A stretch of DNA of 42,980 bases from an uncultured Clostridia bacterium (GCA_946184675.1 CAMHFW010000003.1:1-42980), one strand, 5' to 3'. Numbered from the stretch's first letter, positions 9,912 to 19,797 are shown. Numbers and translations are program-made. Notes: a model not told the origin generated them from the letters alone.

Positions 9912-10631
9912 ATGCCAGGATTAGGTACGATTATAAATGTTTGTTTTATCATAGCCGGCGGAGTGGCCGGCGTCTTGTCTGGCAACCGGCTCAGTGAGAG
10001 GAGCCGGGAGACTCTGATGCTGGCCAATGCCGTTGCGGTGCTTTTTATCGGTATCGCCGGCGCTCTGCAGTGTATGTACGTGATGGCGGAGAATGGCAGG
10101 CTGGAGACGACAGGCACCATGATGATGATTGCCTCTCTGGCCATCGGAGCCCTGGTCGGGGAACTGATCGACCTGGAAGGGAAGATTGAGAGATTCGGCG
10201 TATGGCTCCGTGACAAAACCGGTAACAGCTCAGACAAGGGCTTTGTGAATGCATTTGTGACCGCTTCTCTGACGGTCTGCATCGGCGCTATGGCTGTGGT
10301 CGGCTCGATTGAGGACGGAGCGGTCGGTGATCATTCCATACTTTTTGCCAAGGCGGTGCTCGACCTGATCATCATCATGGTCATGTCAGCGTCACTGGGA
10401 AAGGGATGTATGTTTTCGGCCATTCCTGTCGGACTCTTTCAGGGGAGCGTAACAGCACTTGCTGTACTGATTCGCCCCTATATCACAGACACAGCAATGA
10501 ATCACCTTTCCCTTGTCGGGTCAGTCCTGATTTTCTGTGTCGGTGTCAATTTGTTCTGGGGGAAAAAGATCCGCGTGGCCAATTTGCTTCCGTCACTTGT
10601 CGTGGCGGTCGTCTGGGCTGCATTTTTGTAA
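9912..10631 (+). CDS. DUF554 family membrane protein
   Basis: MPGLGTIINVCFIIAGGVAGVLSGNRLSER...; FVNAFVTASLTVCIGAMAVVGSIEDG. Confidence 0.88.
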   Translation: MPGLGTIINVCFIIAGGVAGVLSGNRLSERSRETLMLANAVAVLFIGIAGALQCMYVMAENGRLETTGTMMMIASLAIGALVGELIDLEGKIERFGVWLRDKTGNSSDKGFVNAFVTASLTVCIGAMAVVGSIEDGAVGDHSILFAKAVLDLIIIMVMSASLGKGCMFSAIPVGLFQGSVTALAVLIRPYITDTAMNHLSLVGSVLIFCVGVNLFWGKKIRVANLLPSLVVAVVWAAFL

Positions 10632-10782
10632 AAAATCCCCAGTTTCAGGCATTTGCAACCGGCAGTTGACAAATTGCAAAGCCCGCTTTATAGTCTGCAA
10701 CCCGGGAAATGTGTATGCTAAGGTCAGAAAACAAAAGGCCCGGCGCAGCAGCGCACTGGCAAGAGAAAGGAGAGTGCCTGTT

Positions 10783-11775
10783 ATGATGATGGCAGATAAG
10801 ATTATACTGGAGAGAAAGAAAAACGGGTGGTCACAGGAGGAACTTGCAGACCGGCTGCATGTCAGCCGCCAGTCGGTATCCAAATGGGAGGGAGCACAGT
10901 CCGTCCCCGATCTGAATAAAGTCATTGCGATGGCTGAACTGTTTGGCGTCAGTACCGATTACCTTTTAAAAGATGAGATAGAAGATCTGCCGGCACCTGT
11001 AGAAGATTCTGTAAGTGTAGATTCGGAAGGAGAGTTTGTCCGCAAGGTCAGCCTGGAGGAAGCCCATTCCTACCTTTCTGCAGTCGAACAGTCAGCCGGA
11101 CAGATTTCAGTGGGCGTGATGCTCTGCATCCTGTCCCCCATCTTTCTGATTATTGCAGCGGCAGCAGGAGAAGCCGGCAGGATTCCTCTGAATGAGGAAC
11201 AGGCCAGTATCCTGGGATGCATTGTTCTACTGCTGATCGTTGCGGCAGCTGTATTCCTTTTTGTTAAAAACGGGATGCAGCTTTCCAAATATGATTATCT
11301 GGAAAAAGAGATCATCGATACCGAATACGGCGTGATCAGCCTGGCAAAAGAGCGCAAACAGGAGTATGAGCATACTCATCTGATGGGAATGACGGTTGGT
11401 ATCATCCTCTGCGTTCTTAGTGCCGTGCCGGTCCTGGGAACCAGTCTGGCTGACGAGGAGAACGAACTGCTGATCTGTATCGGCGTTGGCATCACCCTGG
11501 CTCTGATTGCTGTCGGTGTATGGCAGATCGTCAGGGTCTCTGTGATCTGGGAGAGTTATCAGAAACTCCTGGAAGAGGGCGATTATACCCGCAGAAAGAA
11601 GAGGAGCAGAAAAGGAATTTTGTCCGGGATTTACTGGGCTATCGTGACAGCGATCTTTCTGGGCTACAGCTTCTGGACCATGGAGTGGCACCGCAGCTGG
11701 ATCATCTGGCCGGTGGCAGGCGTACTCTACGTAGTTGTGCAGCAGATAGAAGAAGTCATTCAGAACCGGAAATAA
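10783..11775 (+). CDS. XRE-type HTH regulator with C-terminal transmembrane segments
   Basis: IILERKKNGWSQEELADRLHVSRQSVSKWEGAQSVPDLNKV HTH; several later hydrophobic segments. Confidence 0.9.
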   Translation: MMMADKIILERKKNGWSQEELADRLHVSRQSVSKWEGAQSVPDLNKVIAMAELFGVSTDYLLKDEIEDLPAPVEDSVSVDSEGEFVRKVSLEEAHSYLSAVEQSAGQISVGVMLCILSPIFLIIAAAAGEAGRIPLNEEQASILGCIVLLLIVAAAVFLFVKNGMQLSKYDYLEKEIIDTEYGVISLAKERKQEYEHTHLMGMTVGIILCVLSAVPVLGTSLADEENELLICIGVGITLALIAVGVWQIVRVSVIWESYQKLLEEGDYTRRKKRSRKGILSGIYWAIVTAIFLGYSFWTMEWHRSWIIWPVAGVLYVVVQQIEEVIQNRK

Positions 11776-11818
11776 TAGTATTTCAGATGGGGAAATCTGA
11801 AAAAAACGGAAACATCCT

Positions 11819-11855
11819 GCAGGGGGTCTGAAAAGAGCCCCCTGCTTTTGTTTTC
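11819..11855 (+). terminator. Rho-independent terminator
   Basis: GCAGGGGG-TCTGAAAAGAG-CCCCCTGC followed by TTTTGTTTTC. Confidence 0.85.
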
Positions 11856-11921
11856 TTCTGGTATATGATAAAATACATTTATCAGAGAGGGTTCATGATT
11901 TGTACAAAGGAGGGAATGCTA

Positions 11922-12902
11922 GTGAAAAAGGCAATTGCAATATTATGTGCTCTGACTCTGTGTCTTGGCGCTTTGTCCGGCTGCGGCAATTCGCAGAAAA
12001 AGGAAAGCGCACAGCCCGCAGAGACGGAGAGCGCCGCAGAGAGTGAAAGTGCCGCAGATACGCAAACAGCGCCTCCGGCTGAGACGGAAACAGCAGCTGT
12101 AACGGAATCGGAAGCGGAACCTTCCCGGGAAGCAGATGAGGATTACCTTTTCGCAGATCTTGACCTGCGTGATCCGGCCGATCTTGAGGAAGCGGCAGAC
12201 CGGATCCTGGCCATTCCCGAGCTGCATACGGGGGAGGTCATCGATGGGAAGGCAGTGCCGGAAGGATACAATAATTTCGGCATCACGAAGACCGAAGCGC
12301 AGGCAGGCATAGTGCTCAGCGCCTGCATGTATTATACCGCCCTGGGAAAGAACCCTGATCAGACACTGGAAACAAAAGCACAGGAAATCAACAGCAAGCT
12401 GACTCCCTACAGTCTCACGCAGAAGCTCACGGCTGATTTGCAGCCAGACGGCGGCAGCCCTGAGAATGTAATCGTGGAAACGGTGTTTGTCGGGCTTGCA
12501 GGGATGAGCAAGGTTCCCCCGACCCTGATCTGTCTTTCCACAGACGGAGGAAAAAGCTGGGATTACCGGATGACCAGTTATCTGTACGGGGCGATCAAAT
12601 GCTCCGGCAATGATTTTGCCTTTGCCAGCAATTATCTTGGGAACACGGCTGCAGACCCGATGCCGACGCTGGTTGTCTTTGAAAATATGGGGGAAAGCAT
12701 CTGGGAGAAGGAAATCGGGATTGAACCGGCAGAGGGGATTGTGCTTTACGAGGCAGATGTTCTTGCGGTAGAAAAAGGCGGAGATGGTCAGACGCAGGTC
12801 AAAGTCGGATACAGAGAGCAGTCTGATCCGCAGGCAGAAGACAAGTATTTCCAGACCATGCTCTACAGCAGGGACGGCGAAGGAATGGTAATATCAGAGT
12901 AA
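11922..12902 (+). CDS. Putative lipoprotein
   Basis: Signal peptide with lipobox LSGC then a Glu/Ala/Thr-rich linker. GTG start at 11922 behind AAAGGAGGG (ATG at 11916 is the alternative). Confidence 0.8.
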   Translation: MKKAIAILCALTLCLGALSGCGNSQKKESAQPAETESAAESESAADTQTAPPAETETAAVTESEAEPSREADEDYLFADLDLRDPADLEEAADRILAIPELHTGEVIDGKAVPEGYNNFGITKTEAQAGIVLSACMYYTALGKNPDQTLETKAQEINSKLTPYSLTQKLTADLQPDGGSPENVIVETVFVGLAGMSKVPPTLICLSTDGGKSWDYRMTSYLYGAIKCSGNDFAFASNYLGNTAADPMPTLVVFENMGESIWEKEIGIEPAEGIVLYEADVLAVEKGGDGQTQVKVGYREQSDPQAEDKYFQTMLYSRDGEGMVISE

Positions 12903-12919
12903 GAGGAGGCACAAGCGGA

Positions 12920-13198
12920 ATGAGAAAAGTAACCTGTTTCTATCTGAAGACCTGTCCCTACTGTGTACAGGCAAAAAAAGCATTGGATGACCTGATCGCG
13001 GAGAATCCGGCCTACGGCCAGGTGTCAGTGGAGTGGATTGAGGAAAACGAGCATTCGGAAATCATCGACCAGTACGACTACTATGCGACTCCGAGTATGT
13101 TTATCGGTAAGGAAAAGCTTTACGAGGCGCATCTGTTTGAGAAATATGATGAGTGTAAAGGACATGTGAAGGCAGTTCTTGACGCTGCAATGGAGTGA
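12920..13198 (+). CDS. Thioredoxin/glutaredoxin-like protein
   Basis: VTCFYLKTCPYCVQAKKALDDL (CPYC active site), ATPSMFIGKEKLYE. Confidence 0.88.
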   Translation: MRKVTCFYLKTCPYCVQAKKALDDLIAENPAYGQVSVEWIEENEHSEIIDQYDYYATPSMFIGKEKLYEAHLFEKYDECKGHVKAVLDAAME

Positions 13199-13205
13199 GA
13201 AAAAC

Positions 13206-14918
13206 ATGAAAAAGATGATTGCAAAAAGTATATCCGGGTGTGTAACCGCAGCACTTGTATTTGGACTTGCCGCCTGCGGCGGCGGCAGCAAGACTCCTGT
13301 GACGGAGACCCCGGCTCAAAGCCAGACTGAGGCGGAGCAGACCGGGGAAACTGCGGCAGAAACACAGCCTGCACAGACAGAGACAGAGGCCCCGGCAGGG
13401 CCTTCGGAGGAGGAAATCGCAAATGCTTATCTGCAGATCCTGCGCAGGGACGAGAGCCGGATCCGGGCCTACAACTGGCAGACTGACTGGGGACAGGCGG
13501 GAAAGCCGGTTGCCATCACAGATGTGAACGGGGATGAGATTCCGGAGCTGATATATGCGGCAGTGTCGGAGGATCCAGACAGAGCCATGTTTGCTGCCGA
13601 CTTGCACATTTATACCTATGAAGCAGATGAGAAAGAGGCAGAGGAACTCTATGATCATGAGATGTGGGATGTTGCTGTGGCAGGCGGCAGCCGCTATCTC
13701 CTGTTCCGGGAAAAGGACGGTTCCTTCTGGGCTTACACCAGCGCAGGAGATGAACAGTGGACCAACTGCTTTGAACGTTTTGCGATGAAGGATGATGACG
13801 ATATGGTCCTCTCACAGCAGGCGAAAAAGTTCACCTATCCCGATGAAAATTATACAACAAGGATAGAGGAATATACCGGCCCGGAGGATAAGGAAATCAC
13901 TGCTGAGGAATATGAGAGCCAGAAGGCTGCTCTGATTGACGGCCTTGCTCTTGCAATCCTGCGGGGCAATCTGGATGACGAAGAGCTGGAAGCAGCTGCA
14001 GATCATGCGGATTCCGCCGAAATGACTTTTGACGAGGCCATTTCCTATCTGCAGGGAAAAGCAGGAGAGGCAGAGAGCAAGAGCATTGATGCCGGAACAC
14101 TTTTTGCGGCATTGGATGACAAGGATTTTTACTTCGCCAGCGGCGCTGGCGGCTGGGCTACCGAGCTGGAGATTGATGAGGACGGCAGCTTTTCCGGAGA
14201 GTACCATGACTCTGATATGGGAGACCGGGGAGATGATTATCCGGGAGGAACTGTCTATGTTTGTGAATTTGAAGGACGTTTCTCCAAACCGGAAAAAATA
14301 GACGACTATAGCTACCAGCTCAAACTGGAAGATATTTCCTATGAGAAAAAGCCGGGAACCACCTGGATTGATGACCAGGTCCGCAAGATTGCATCGGAGG
14401 CTTACGGGCTGACACCGGATCAGGGCGGTATGGAAGGCGCTGCCGGAAGTGAATTTATTCTTTATCTGCCCGGGGCGCCGACTGCGGATTTGCCTGACGG
14501 ATTCATAGACAGCATCCGCATGCCGAGAGCATGGTCTGAAGTTCCGGCAAAGCTTCCCTGCTACGGTTTGTACAATGTGCAGGCGGAGACAGCCTTCAGT
14601 GCGGATGCCGGAACGGCTTCCGGCGCAGCGGACGACAGCAGCAGCTCTGCCGGATCCTCTGATCAGGGCCTCCTGCCCGAGAGCAGTCAGAAACTGCTGA
14701 CAGAGGAGGATATCGCCGGGATGAGCGATGATGACATCCAGCTGGCAATCAACACCATCTACGCCAGACATGGCTACCGGTTCAAGGACAGCCAGCTTCT
14801 GGAATATTTTAAGGGCTTTGACTGGTATCAGCCTTCCGAATCCGACATGGAAGATGTGAAGGATACCTTCAGTGACATCGAAGAAAAGAATGTGGATTTT
14901 CTGGCGAAACACCAGTAA
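13206..14918 (+). CDS. Putative lipoprotein with C-terminal YARHG-like domain
   Basis: Lipobox LAAC; QTE-rich linker; NTIYARHGYRFKDSQLLEYFKGFDWYQP at the C-terminus. Confidence 0.87.
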   Translation: MKKMIAKSISGCVTAALVFGLAACGGGSKTPVTETPAQSQTEAEQTGETAAETQPAQTETEAPAGPSEEEIANAYLQILRRDESRIRAYNWQTDWGQAGKPVAITDVNGDEIPELIYAAVSEDPDRAMFAADLHIYTYEADEKEAEELYDHEMWDVAVAGGSRYLLFREKDGSFWAYTSAGDEQWTNCFERFAMKDDDDMVLSQQAKKFTYPDENYTTRIEEYTGPEDKEITAEEYESQKAALIDGLALAILRGNLDDEELEAAADHADSAEMTFDEAISYLQGKAGEAESKSIDAGTLFAALDDKDFYFASGAGGWATELEIDEDGSFSGEYHDSDMGDRGDDYPGGTVYVCEFEGRFSKPEKIDDYSYQLKLEDISYEKKPGTTWIDDQVRKIASEAYGLTPDQGGMEGAAGSEFILYLPGAPTADLPDGFIDSIRMPRAWSEVPAKLPCYGLYNVQAETAFSADAGTASGAADDSSSSAGSSDQGLLPESSQKLLTEEDIAGMSDDDIQLAINTIYARHGYRFKDSQLLEYFKGFDWYQPSESDMEDVKDTFSDIEEKNVDFLAKHQ

Positions 14919-14964
14919 ACAGACATTTTCGGTACTGACAGCCGATGGCTGACATATTGTAAAA

Positions 14965-14998
14965 ACAGGAGGCAAATCAGAAGCCTCCTGTTTTTTTC
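14965..14998 (+). terminator. Rho-independent terminator
   Basis: ACAGGAGGC-AAATCAGAA-GCCTCCTGT followed by TTTTTTTCT. Confidence 0.92.
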
Positions 14999-15067
14999 TT
15001 GGCCTCGTTATGATAATATGATCGCAGCAGAAGAAGGGGGATTCCAATCGGAAGAGGAGATTTGACG

Positions 15068-16153
15068 ATGGATAGATTTGCCGAAATTGCAAGAAAGCTC
15101 CGGGCGGACCTTCACACTTGCCCGGAGCCTGCCTTTGAGGAAAAAAGAACAAAGGAGAGAATACTGCGCTTTTTGCGGGAGGAGACCCTGCTGGAAGTGA
15201 CAGATTGCGGGTGCTGGATCTGGGCCAAATGGACCGGGGAAGACGACAGACCGGCAAGCAGACTGGCGCTTCGGGCTGATTTTGACGCAGTGACCGGCGC
15301 GGACGGACGGCCCGGTCACTACTGCGGGCATGACGGGCATGCGGCCCTGCTCTGCGGACTGGCAGGATATATCAGTGAAAGCAGGCCGAAAAGAAGTGTC
15401 TATCTGATTTTTCAGCCGGCGGAGGAGATTGGGGAAGGGGCCAGGCTCTGCCGGAAGCTTTTGAAAGAAGAGAAGATTCCGGAAATCTACGGACTGCATA
15501 ATATACCCGGTTTTCCCAAGGGGACAGTGCTGGTAAGACAAGGTACTTTTGCCTGCGCCTCAACAGGGCTGGAACTGAAATGGACAGGAGAGTCTTCTCA
15601 CGCAGCCTACCCGGAGAATGGCCGGAATCCTGCCGGGGCGGTGGCGGAGCTGGTTGTCTGGACCCGGGAGCGTCTGCAGCTGCCGCATAAGGGAATCCTG
15701 CTCTGTACCGTAATCGGGGCGGAAATGGGAAGCAGTGCCTATGGGGTATCCGCAGGCGACGCTGTTCTGAGGCTGACCGTAAGAGGAGAGAATCCGGAAG
15801 AATTCGAGCGGTTTCTGGCAGATATCCGGGAAAAAGCGGAAAAGCTGGCAGCCGGAGAGGGACTGCAGCTGGCAGTTCGGGAAATCGAGCGCTTCCCGGC
15901 AACGGTGAACGGCACTTATGGAAGTGAGCGGGTAGTCAGGGCGGCCGCATTGTCCGGCAGACAGGTGCAGGTCCTTTCAGAACCCATGCGATGGTCAGAG
16001 GATTTCGGATATTATCTGCAAGAGGCAGAAGGCGCCTTTTTCGGAATCGGCGACGGGGAAGATTATCCGCAGCTGCATACACAGCAGTACAGCTTCCCTG
16101 ATGAGATTATCCCGGATGCGCTGGCTCTTTTTGCTGCGATTGCAGAATCATAG
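15068..16153 (+). CDS. M20 family metallopeptidase/amidohydrolase
   Basis: DLHTCPEPAFEE; ALRADFDAV; HYCGHDGHAALLCG; FQPAEEIGEGA; RWSEDFGYY metal-binding motifs. Confidence 0.92.
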   Translation: MDRFAEIARKLRADLHTCPEPAFEEKRTKERILRFLREETLLEVTDCGCWIWAKWTGEDDRPASRLALRADFDAVTGADGRPGHYCGHDGHAALLCGLAGYISESRPKRSVYLIFQPAEEIGEGARLCRKLLKEEKIPEIYGLHNIPGFPKGTVLVRQGTFACASTGLELKWTGESSHAAYPENGRNPAGAVAELVVWTRERLQLPHKGILLCTVIGAEMGSSAYGVSAGDAVLRLTVRGENPEEFERFLADIREKAEKLAAGEGLQLAVREIERFPATVNGTYGSERVVRAAALSGRQVQVLSEPMRWSEDFGYYLQEAEGAFFGIGDGEDYPQLHTQQYSFPDEIIPDALALFAAIAES

Positions 16154-16224
16154 AAGAAGCTTGAACCTGAGCCTGAAATAGGATAAGATTTTACAGACAG
16201 AATAAAAACAGGAGGATATTTAAG

Positions 16225-17520
16225 ATGTACATAAAAGATAGCAGCAAACAGGAACAGACAGCAACTTTTACCGTTGTGATTCCGCCCGAAGAGTTCGGTG
16301 CGGCTGTAGAGAAGGCGTATGAGGATAATAAGGGAAAGCATCAGCTGGAAGGGTATGAAGCTGGGCAGGCTCCCCTGGAGGCATATCGGGAAAAGTACGG
16401 GGAGACGGCCTTTTTCCAGGAGACCCTCAGCAGTCTGGCCATGAGCGCCTACCAGGATGGCCTGGAGGAACTTGCAGTAAAACCGGCAGGACAGCCTTCG
16501 GTAGGGAATGTGACAGCTACTCTGGAAGACGGTGCCTCCATGACATTTACTGTAATGCTGTATCCGCAGGTGAAGCTGGGCCAGTATAAGGGCCTTCGGG
16601 CAGAAAAGCGGATCCTTCCCGTCACGGATGAGGAAATCGAGCTTGAGATAGAAGCAGCACGCAAAAAGATCGGCCAGACCCGCATGGCGGCCGTGACAGA
16701 CCGTCCGGCACAGAAGGGCGACACCACAGATATTGATTTCGATGGATTCCTGGACGGCGAGTGTTTTGAGGGCGGAAAAGCCGAGCATTATTCCCTGGTT
16801 CTGGGAACGGGTACCTTTGTCCCCGGTTTTGAAGAGCAGGTAGAAGGCATGCAGACCGGTGAGGACCGGGATATCCATATCACCTTCCCCGAGGATTACA
16901 CACCCGATCTGGCCGGGAAGCCGGTAGTATTTAAGGTTCACCTGCACGGAATCATGGCCCCGCAGGAGCCGGAGATTGACGACGCATTTGCAAAAGACGC
17001 ATCCGGCGGCAAATTTAAGTCACTGGAAGCCTACAAGGCAGACCTGCGCGTGACCCTGACCGGCCGTCATGCAGCAGAAGCAGAGGAACGTTTCGGCAAT
17101 GCCGTCCTGACACAGGCCATTGACAATATGCGCGTAGACATTCCGGAGAAAATGATCCAGGATCAGATCGGAAAGGTACTGCAGTCCTATGCAGACCGTT
17201 TCGGCATCGATCCGCAGACGCCCGCAGAAGAGCTGATCCGAATGCTGGGAATCACGGAGACGATCATGAAAGAAAATATCGAACCCCAGGCCATCTCACA
17301 GCTCCGCTCCTCCTTCCTGCTCAACGCAGTCGCAGAGGCAGAAGGCCTCACCGTCAGCGAGGAAGAAATCGGGGCATTCGCAGACCAGATTGCCAAGGCA
17401 AACTTCGGTGCCTCCAGAGAAGACGTAATCCGCTATTTCGGCAAGGCATTCATCGAAGAAGAAGTGCTCAAAGACAAGGCCGAAGGTCTGATTGTAAAAG
17501 CCGCCCAGGTCATCGGCTGA
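16225..17520 (+). CDS. Trigger factor-like peptidyl-prolyl isomerase/chaperone (divergent)
   Basis: N-domain/FKBP/C-domain layout; AQKGDTTDIDFDGFLDGECFEGG...FVPGFEEQVEGMQTGEDRDI. Ribosome-binding loop is degenerate (GYEAGQAP). Confidence 0.88.
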   Translation: MYIKDSSKQEQTATFTVVIPPEEFGAAVEKAYEDNKGKHQLEGYEAGQAPLEAYREKYGETAFFQETLSSLAMSAYQDGLEELAVKPAGQPSVGNVTATLEDGASMTFTVMLYPQVKLGQYKGLRAEKRILPVTDEEIELEIEAARKKIGQTRMAAVTDRPAQKGDTTDIDFDGFLDGECFEGGKAEHYSLVLGTGTFVPGFEEQVEGMQTGEDRDIHITFPEDYTPDLAGKPVVFKVHLHGIMAPQEPEIDDAFAKDASGGKFKSLEAYKADLRVTLTGRHAAEAEERFGNAVLTQAIDNMRVDIPEKMIQDQIGKVLQSYADRFGIDPQTPAEELIRMLGITETIMKENIEPQAISQLRSSFLLNAVAEAEGLTVSEEEIGAFADQIAKANFGASREDVIRYFGKAFIEEEVLKDKAEGLIVKAAQVIG

Positions 17521-17522
17521 GG

Positions 17523-17671
17523 GGAGACAGGGGACGGTTCTCTGTCTCCCTCCCCCTGTCGTCATACATCTTCAAAAAAAGCTCGAAAAGCCAGTTTTAT
17601 GCTGGTTTTCGAGCTTTTTTTGTCGAACGGAATGGAAGAAAGGGGGAGACAGAGAACCGTCCCCTGTCTCC
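17523..17671. repeat. Dispersed inverted-repeat element, copy 2, with bidirectional terminator core
   Basis: Perfect 27-bp arms (17523-17549, 17645-17671); central hairpin AAAAAAAGCTCGAAAAgCCAG..CTGGTTTTCGAGCTTTTTTT (17574-17621). Confidence 0.95.
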
Positions 17672-18616
17672 CTAAATCAAGCCCAGACTGCGGAGCAGGT
17701 AGATCCAGAAGGTGACTGTAAATGCGCTGCATATGGTGGTGATTACGACTGCGTTGGAGGTCAGGGTTCCTTCGTGGCCCATGTTCCTTGCCATTACAAA
17801 GCTGCTGACGGTTGTGGCGGAGCCCAGCATGATCAGGATGGCGACCAGTTTTTCATTCCGAAAGCCCAGCTCGACTGCGATGGGAAGGAAAATCGAGCAC
17901 AGGCCGATCAGCTTCATAAAGGCTGCGAGCACAGCGGGCTTTAGCTCGCCGCCGACTTTTTTGAAGTCGATGCTGGCGCCCATGGCCATCAAACCAAGCG
18001 GGGAAGCCAGGTTTCCGATATTGGTCAGGGTCTTATTCAGGATCGGGGGCATGGGAATACGCAGGAGAGACCAGACAAGTCCAAACAGTATGCTGAGGAT
18101 GATTGGATTGGTTGCAATCCCGTAAAGGGTCCGCTTGATGGTATTGCGGTCCAGCTTGCGGTCGGCATCTGTAAAAAGGATGAGGACGATAACGGCCATG
18201 ATATTGTAGAGAGGGACACTTCCCAGGATCATCATAGGCGCCATGCCGGCGTTGCCGTAGATGCTGGAGATGAAGGCGATGCCCAGAAGGGCGGCGCTAC
18301 TCCGGTAGGAGGCCTGTATAAACTCACCCCGGCGCGCCCCTTTTACAAAAATCAAAGAAAGGCCCCAGGCGATCAGAATGCTCACGAGCGTTGCAAAGAA
18401 ACAGAAAATGACGAACTTCGGATCCCAGGAGGAGGCGAAGTCTGTCTCCGCAAGCTCGCGGAAGACCATGACCGGCAGCGGAACCAGAAAGACAAACTGA
18501 TTCATCTTTGACGCAAAGATATCATCGATCCAGTTAATCTTGTGAAAAAAGACGCCAAGCACCATCAGCAAAAAAACAGGGACGGTTGCATTCAGACTGA
18601 AAACCAGATTTTCCAT
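17672..18616 (-). CDS. AEC family (auxin efflux carrier-type) transporter
   Basis: MENLVFSLNATVPVFLLMVLGVFFHKINWI...; NKTLTNIGNLASPLGLMAMGASID; RBS GGAAGGGA on the minus strand. Confidence 0.9.
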   Translation of the reverse strand: MENLVFSLNATVPVFLLMVLGVFFHKINWIDDIFASKMNQFVFLVPLPVMVFRELAETDFASSWDPKFVIFCFFATLVSILIAWGLSLIFVKGARRGEFIQASYRSSAALLGIAFISSIYGNAGMAPMMILGSVPLYNIMAVIVLILFTDADRKLDRNTIKRTLYGIATNPIILSILFGLVWSLLRIPMPPILNKTLTNIGNLASPLGLMAMGASIDFKKVGGELKPAVLAAFMKLIGLCSIFLPIAVELGFRNEKLVAILIMLGSATTVSSFVMARNMGHEGTLTSNAVVITTICSAFTVTFWIYLLRSLGLI

Positions 18617-18817
18617 AAAAATCCCTTCCATTATGCATAATTCATAAAAGCAGGACTATTATAACACAAGCGAATCAGCAGAAAAAGTGAGGAATCCGTC
18701 AGAAACGACTACTTTTTTGCACTTGCAGCAAATATTCTCTTGTCTTATACAGGGGAAAAGGATTATAATAAACTGGAATGATTTTGAAATCAAAATAAGC
18801 TTTCAGGAGGCATTTAT

Positions 18818-19759
18818 ATGAGTGAAGCATACGCTGAAGAGTTTAAATCTCTGGTAGAAAAGGCAAAAGCAGTCAGCAAGCCCATCAGAGTAGCCCTGGC
18901 AGGCGCTGATTCTGAGAATATGTTAAAGGCAATCTTTGACGCAGAGGCAGATGGTTTTGTAAAGCCCATTCTGATCGGCAACTACGAAAAGATCCATGCG
19001 ATTTTGAAGAGACTTGGTCTGGCAGACCGTGAATATGACCTGCAGCCGATCAATGATGATACCAATGCGGTACAGTACGCGATCGAGATGATCAACGCCG
19101 GCAAGGCAAACTGCCTGATGCGCGGCAATACGCAGACAAAGGACTTCCTTCTTCCCGTTCTGAACAAGATGAATCATCTGATCCGTGAGGGAGCTCTCGT
19201 GACACATGTTACTTTCCTGAAGGCTCCTGAGCAGGAGAAAATCTGCGCTTATTCCGATGTTACCCTGCTGGTTAAGCCCTCTGTAGAGCAGCGTAAGCAG
19301 GTAGTTAGAAATATGGTCCGCGCCCTTGGCGTATTCGATCTTCACAATCCCAAGATCGCTCTGCTTGACCTGGTTGAGACTCCCAGCTTCAATCTGAGAA
19401 ACTCCATCGAGAACCAGGGTATCGTAATCGAGCACAGAAAGCGCCCGATCGCAGAGTGCGAGCTGGTAGGCCCTATTCCCTATGACCTGATCGTCAGCAA
19501 GGAAGCAGCCCGCCTTAAGGGATATGAATGTGACGCATGCGGCGAGTTTGACGGCGTTGTTGTTCCGGATCTGATGTCCGGCAACCTGCTGATCAAGGTT
19601 CTCCAGCACAGCTGTCACGCAACCGGATACGGCATCCTGGTTGGTGCCAAGATTCCGATCGCCATCAGCTCCCGAAGCGACGCTCCCGAGCAGTCCTATC
19701 TGTCTCTGGCAGCCTGCGCTGTTATGAAGAACAGCAAGGATCCGGTTTACTTCGAGTAA
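18818..19759 (+). CDS. Phosphate acetyl/butyryl transferase family protein
   Basis: DAEADGFVKPILIGNYEKI; NCLMRGNTQTKDFLLPVLN; PYDLIVSKEAARLKG; VPDLMSGNLLIKVLQ. Substrate unresolved; no adjacent kinase. Confidence 0.88.
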   Translation: MSEAYAEEFKSLVEKAKAVSKPIRVALAGADSENMLKAIFDAEADGFVKPILIGNYEKIHAILKRLGLADREYDLQPINDDTNAVQYAIEMINAGKANCLMRGNTQTKDFLLPVLNKMNHLIREGALVTHVTFLKAPEQEKICAYSDVTLLVKPSVEQRKQVVRNMVRALGVFDLHNPKIALLDLVETPSFNLRNSIENQGIVIEHRKRPIAECELVGPIPYDLIVSKEAARLKGYECDACGEFDGVVVPDLMSGNLLIKVLQHSCHATGYGILVGAKIPIAISSRSDAPEQSYLSLAACAVMKNSKDPVYFE

Positions 19760-19797
19760 TCTCTATACAGTGAAGAATCTCATACTTATATAACAAG

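Noticed and set aside
13812-15257. 481-aa minus-strand ORF
   Set aside because: Antisense across a lipoprotein gene, a terminator and the M20 start; no recognisable motifs.
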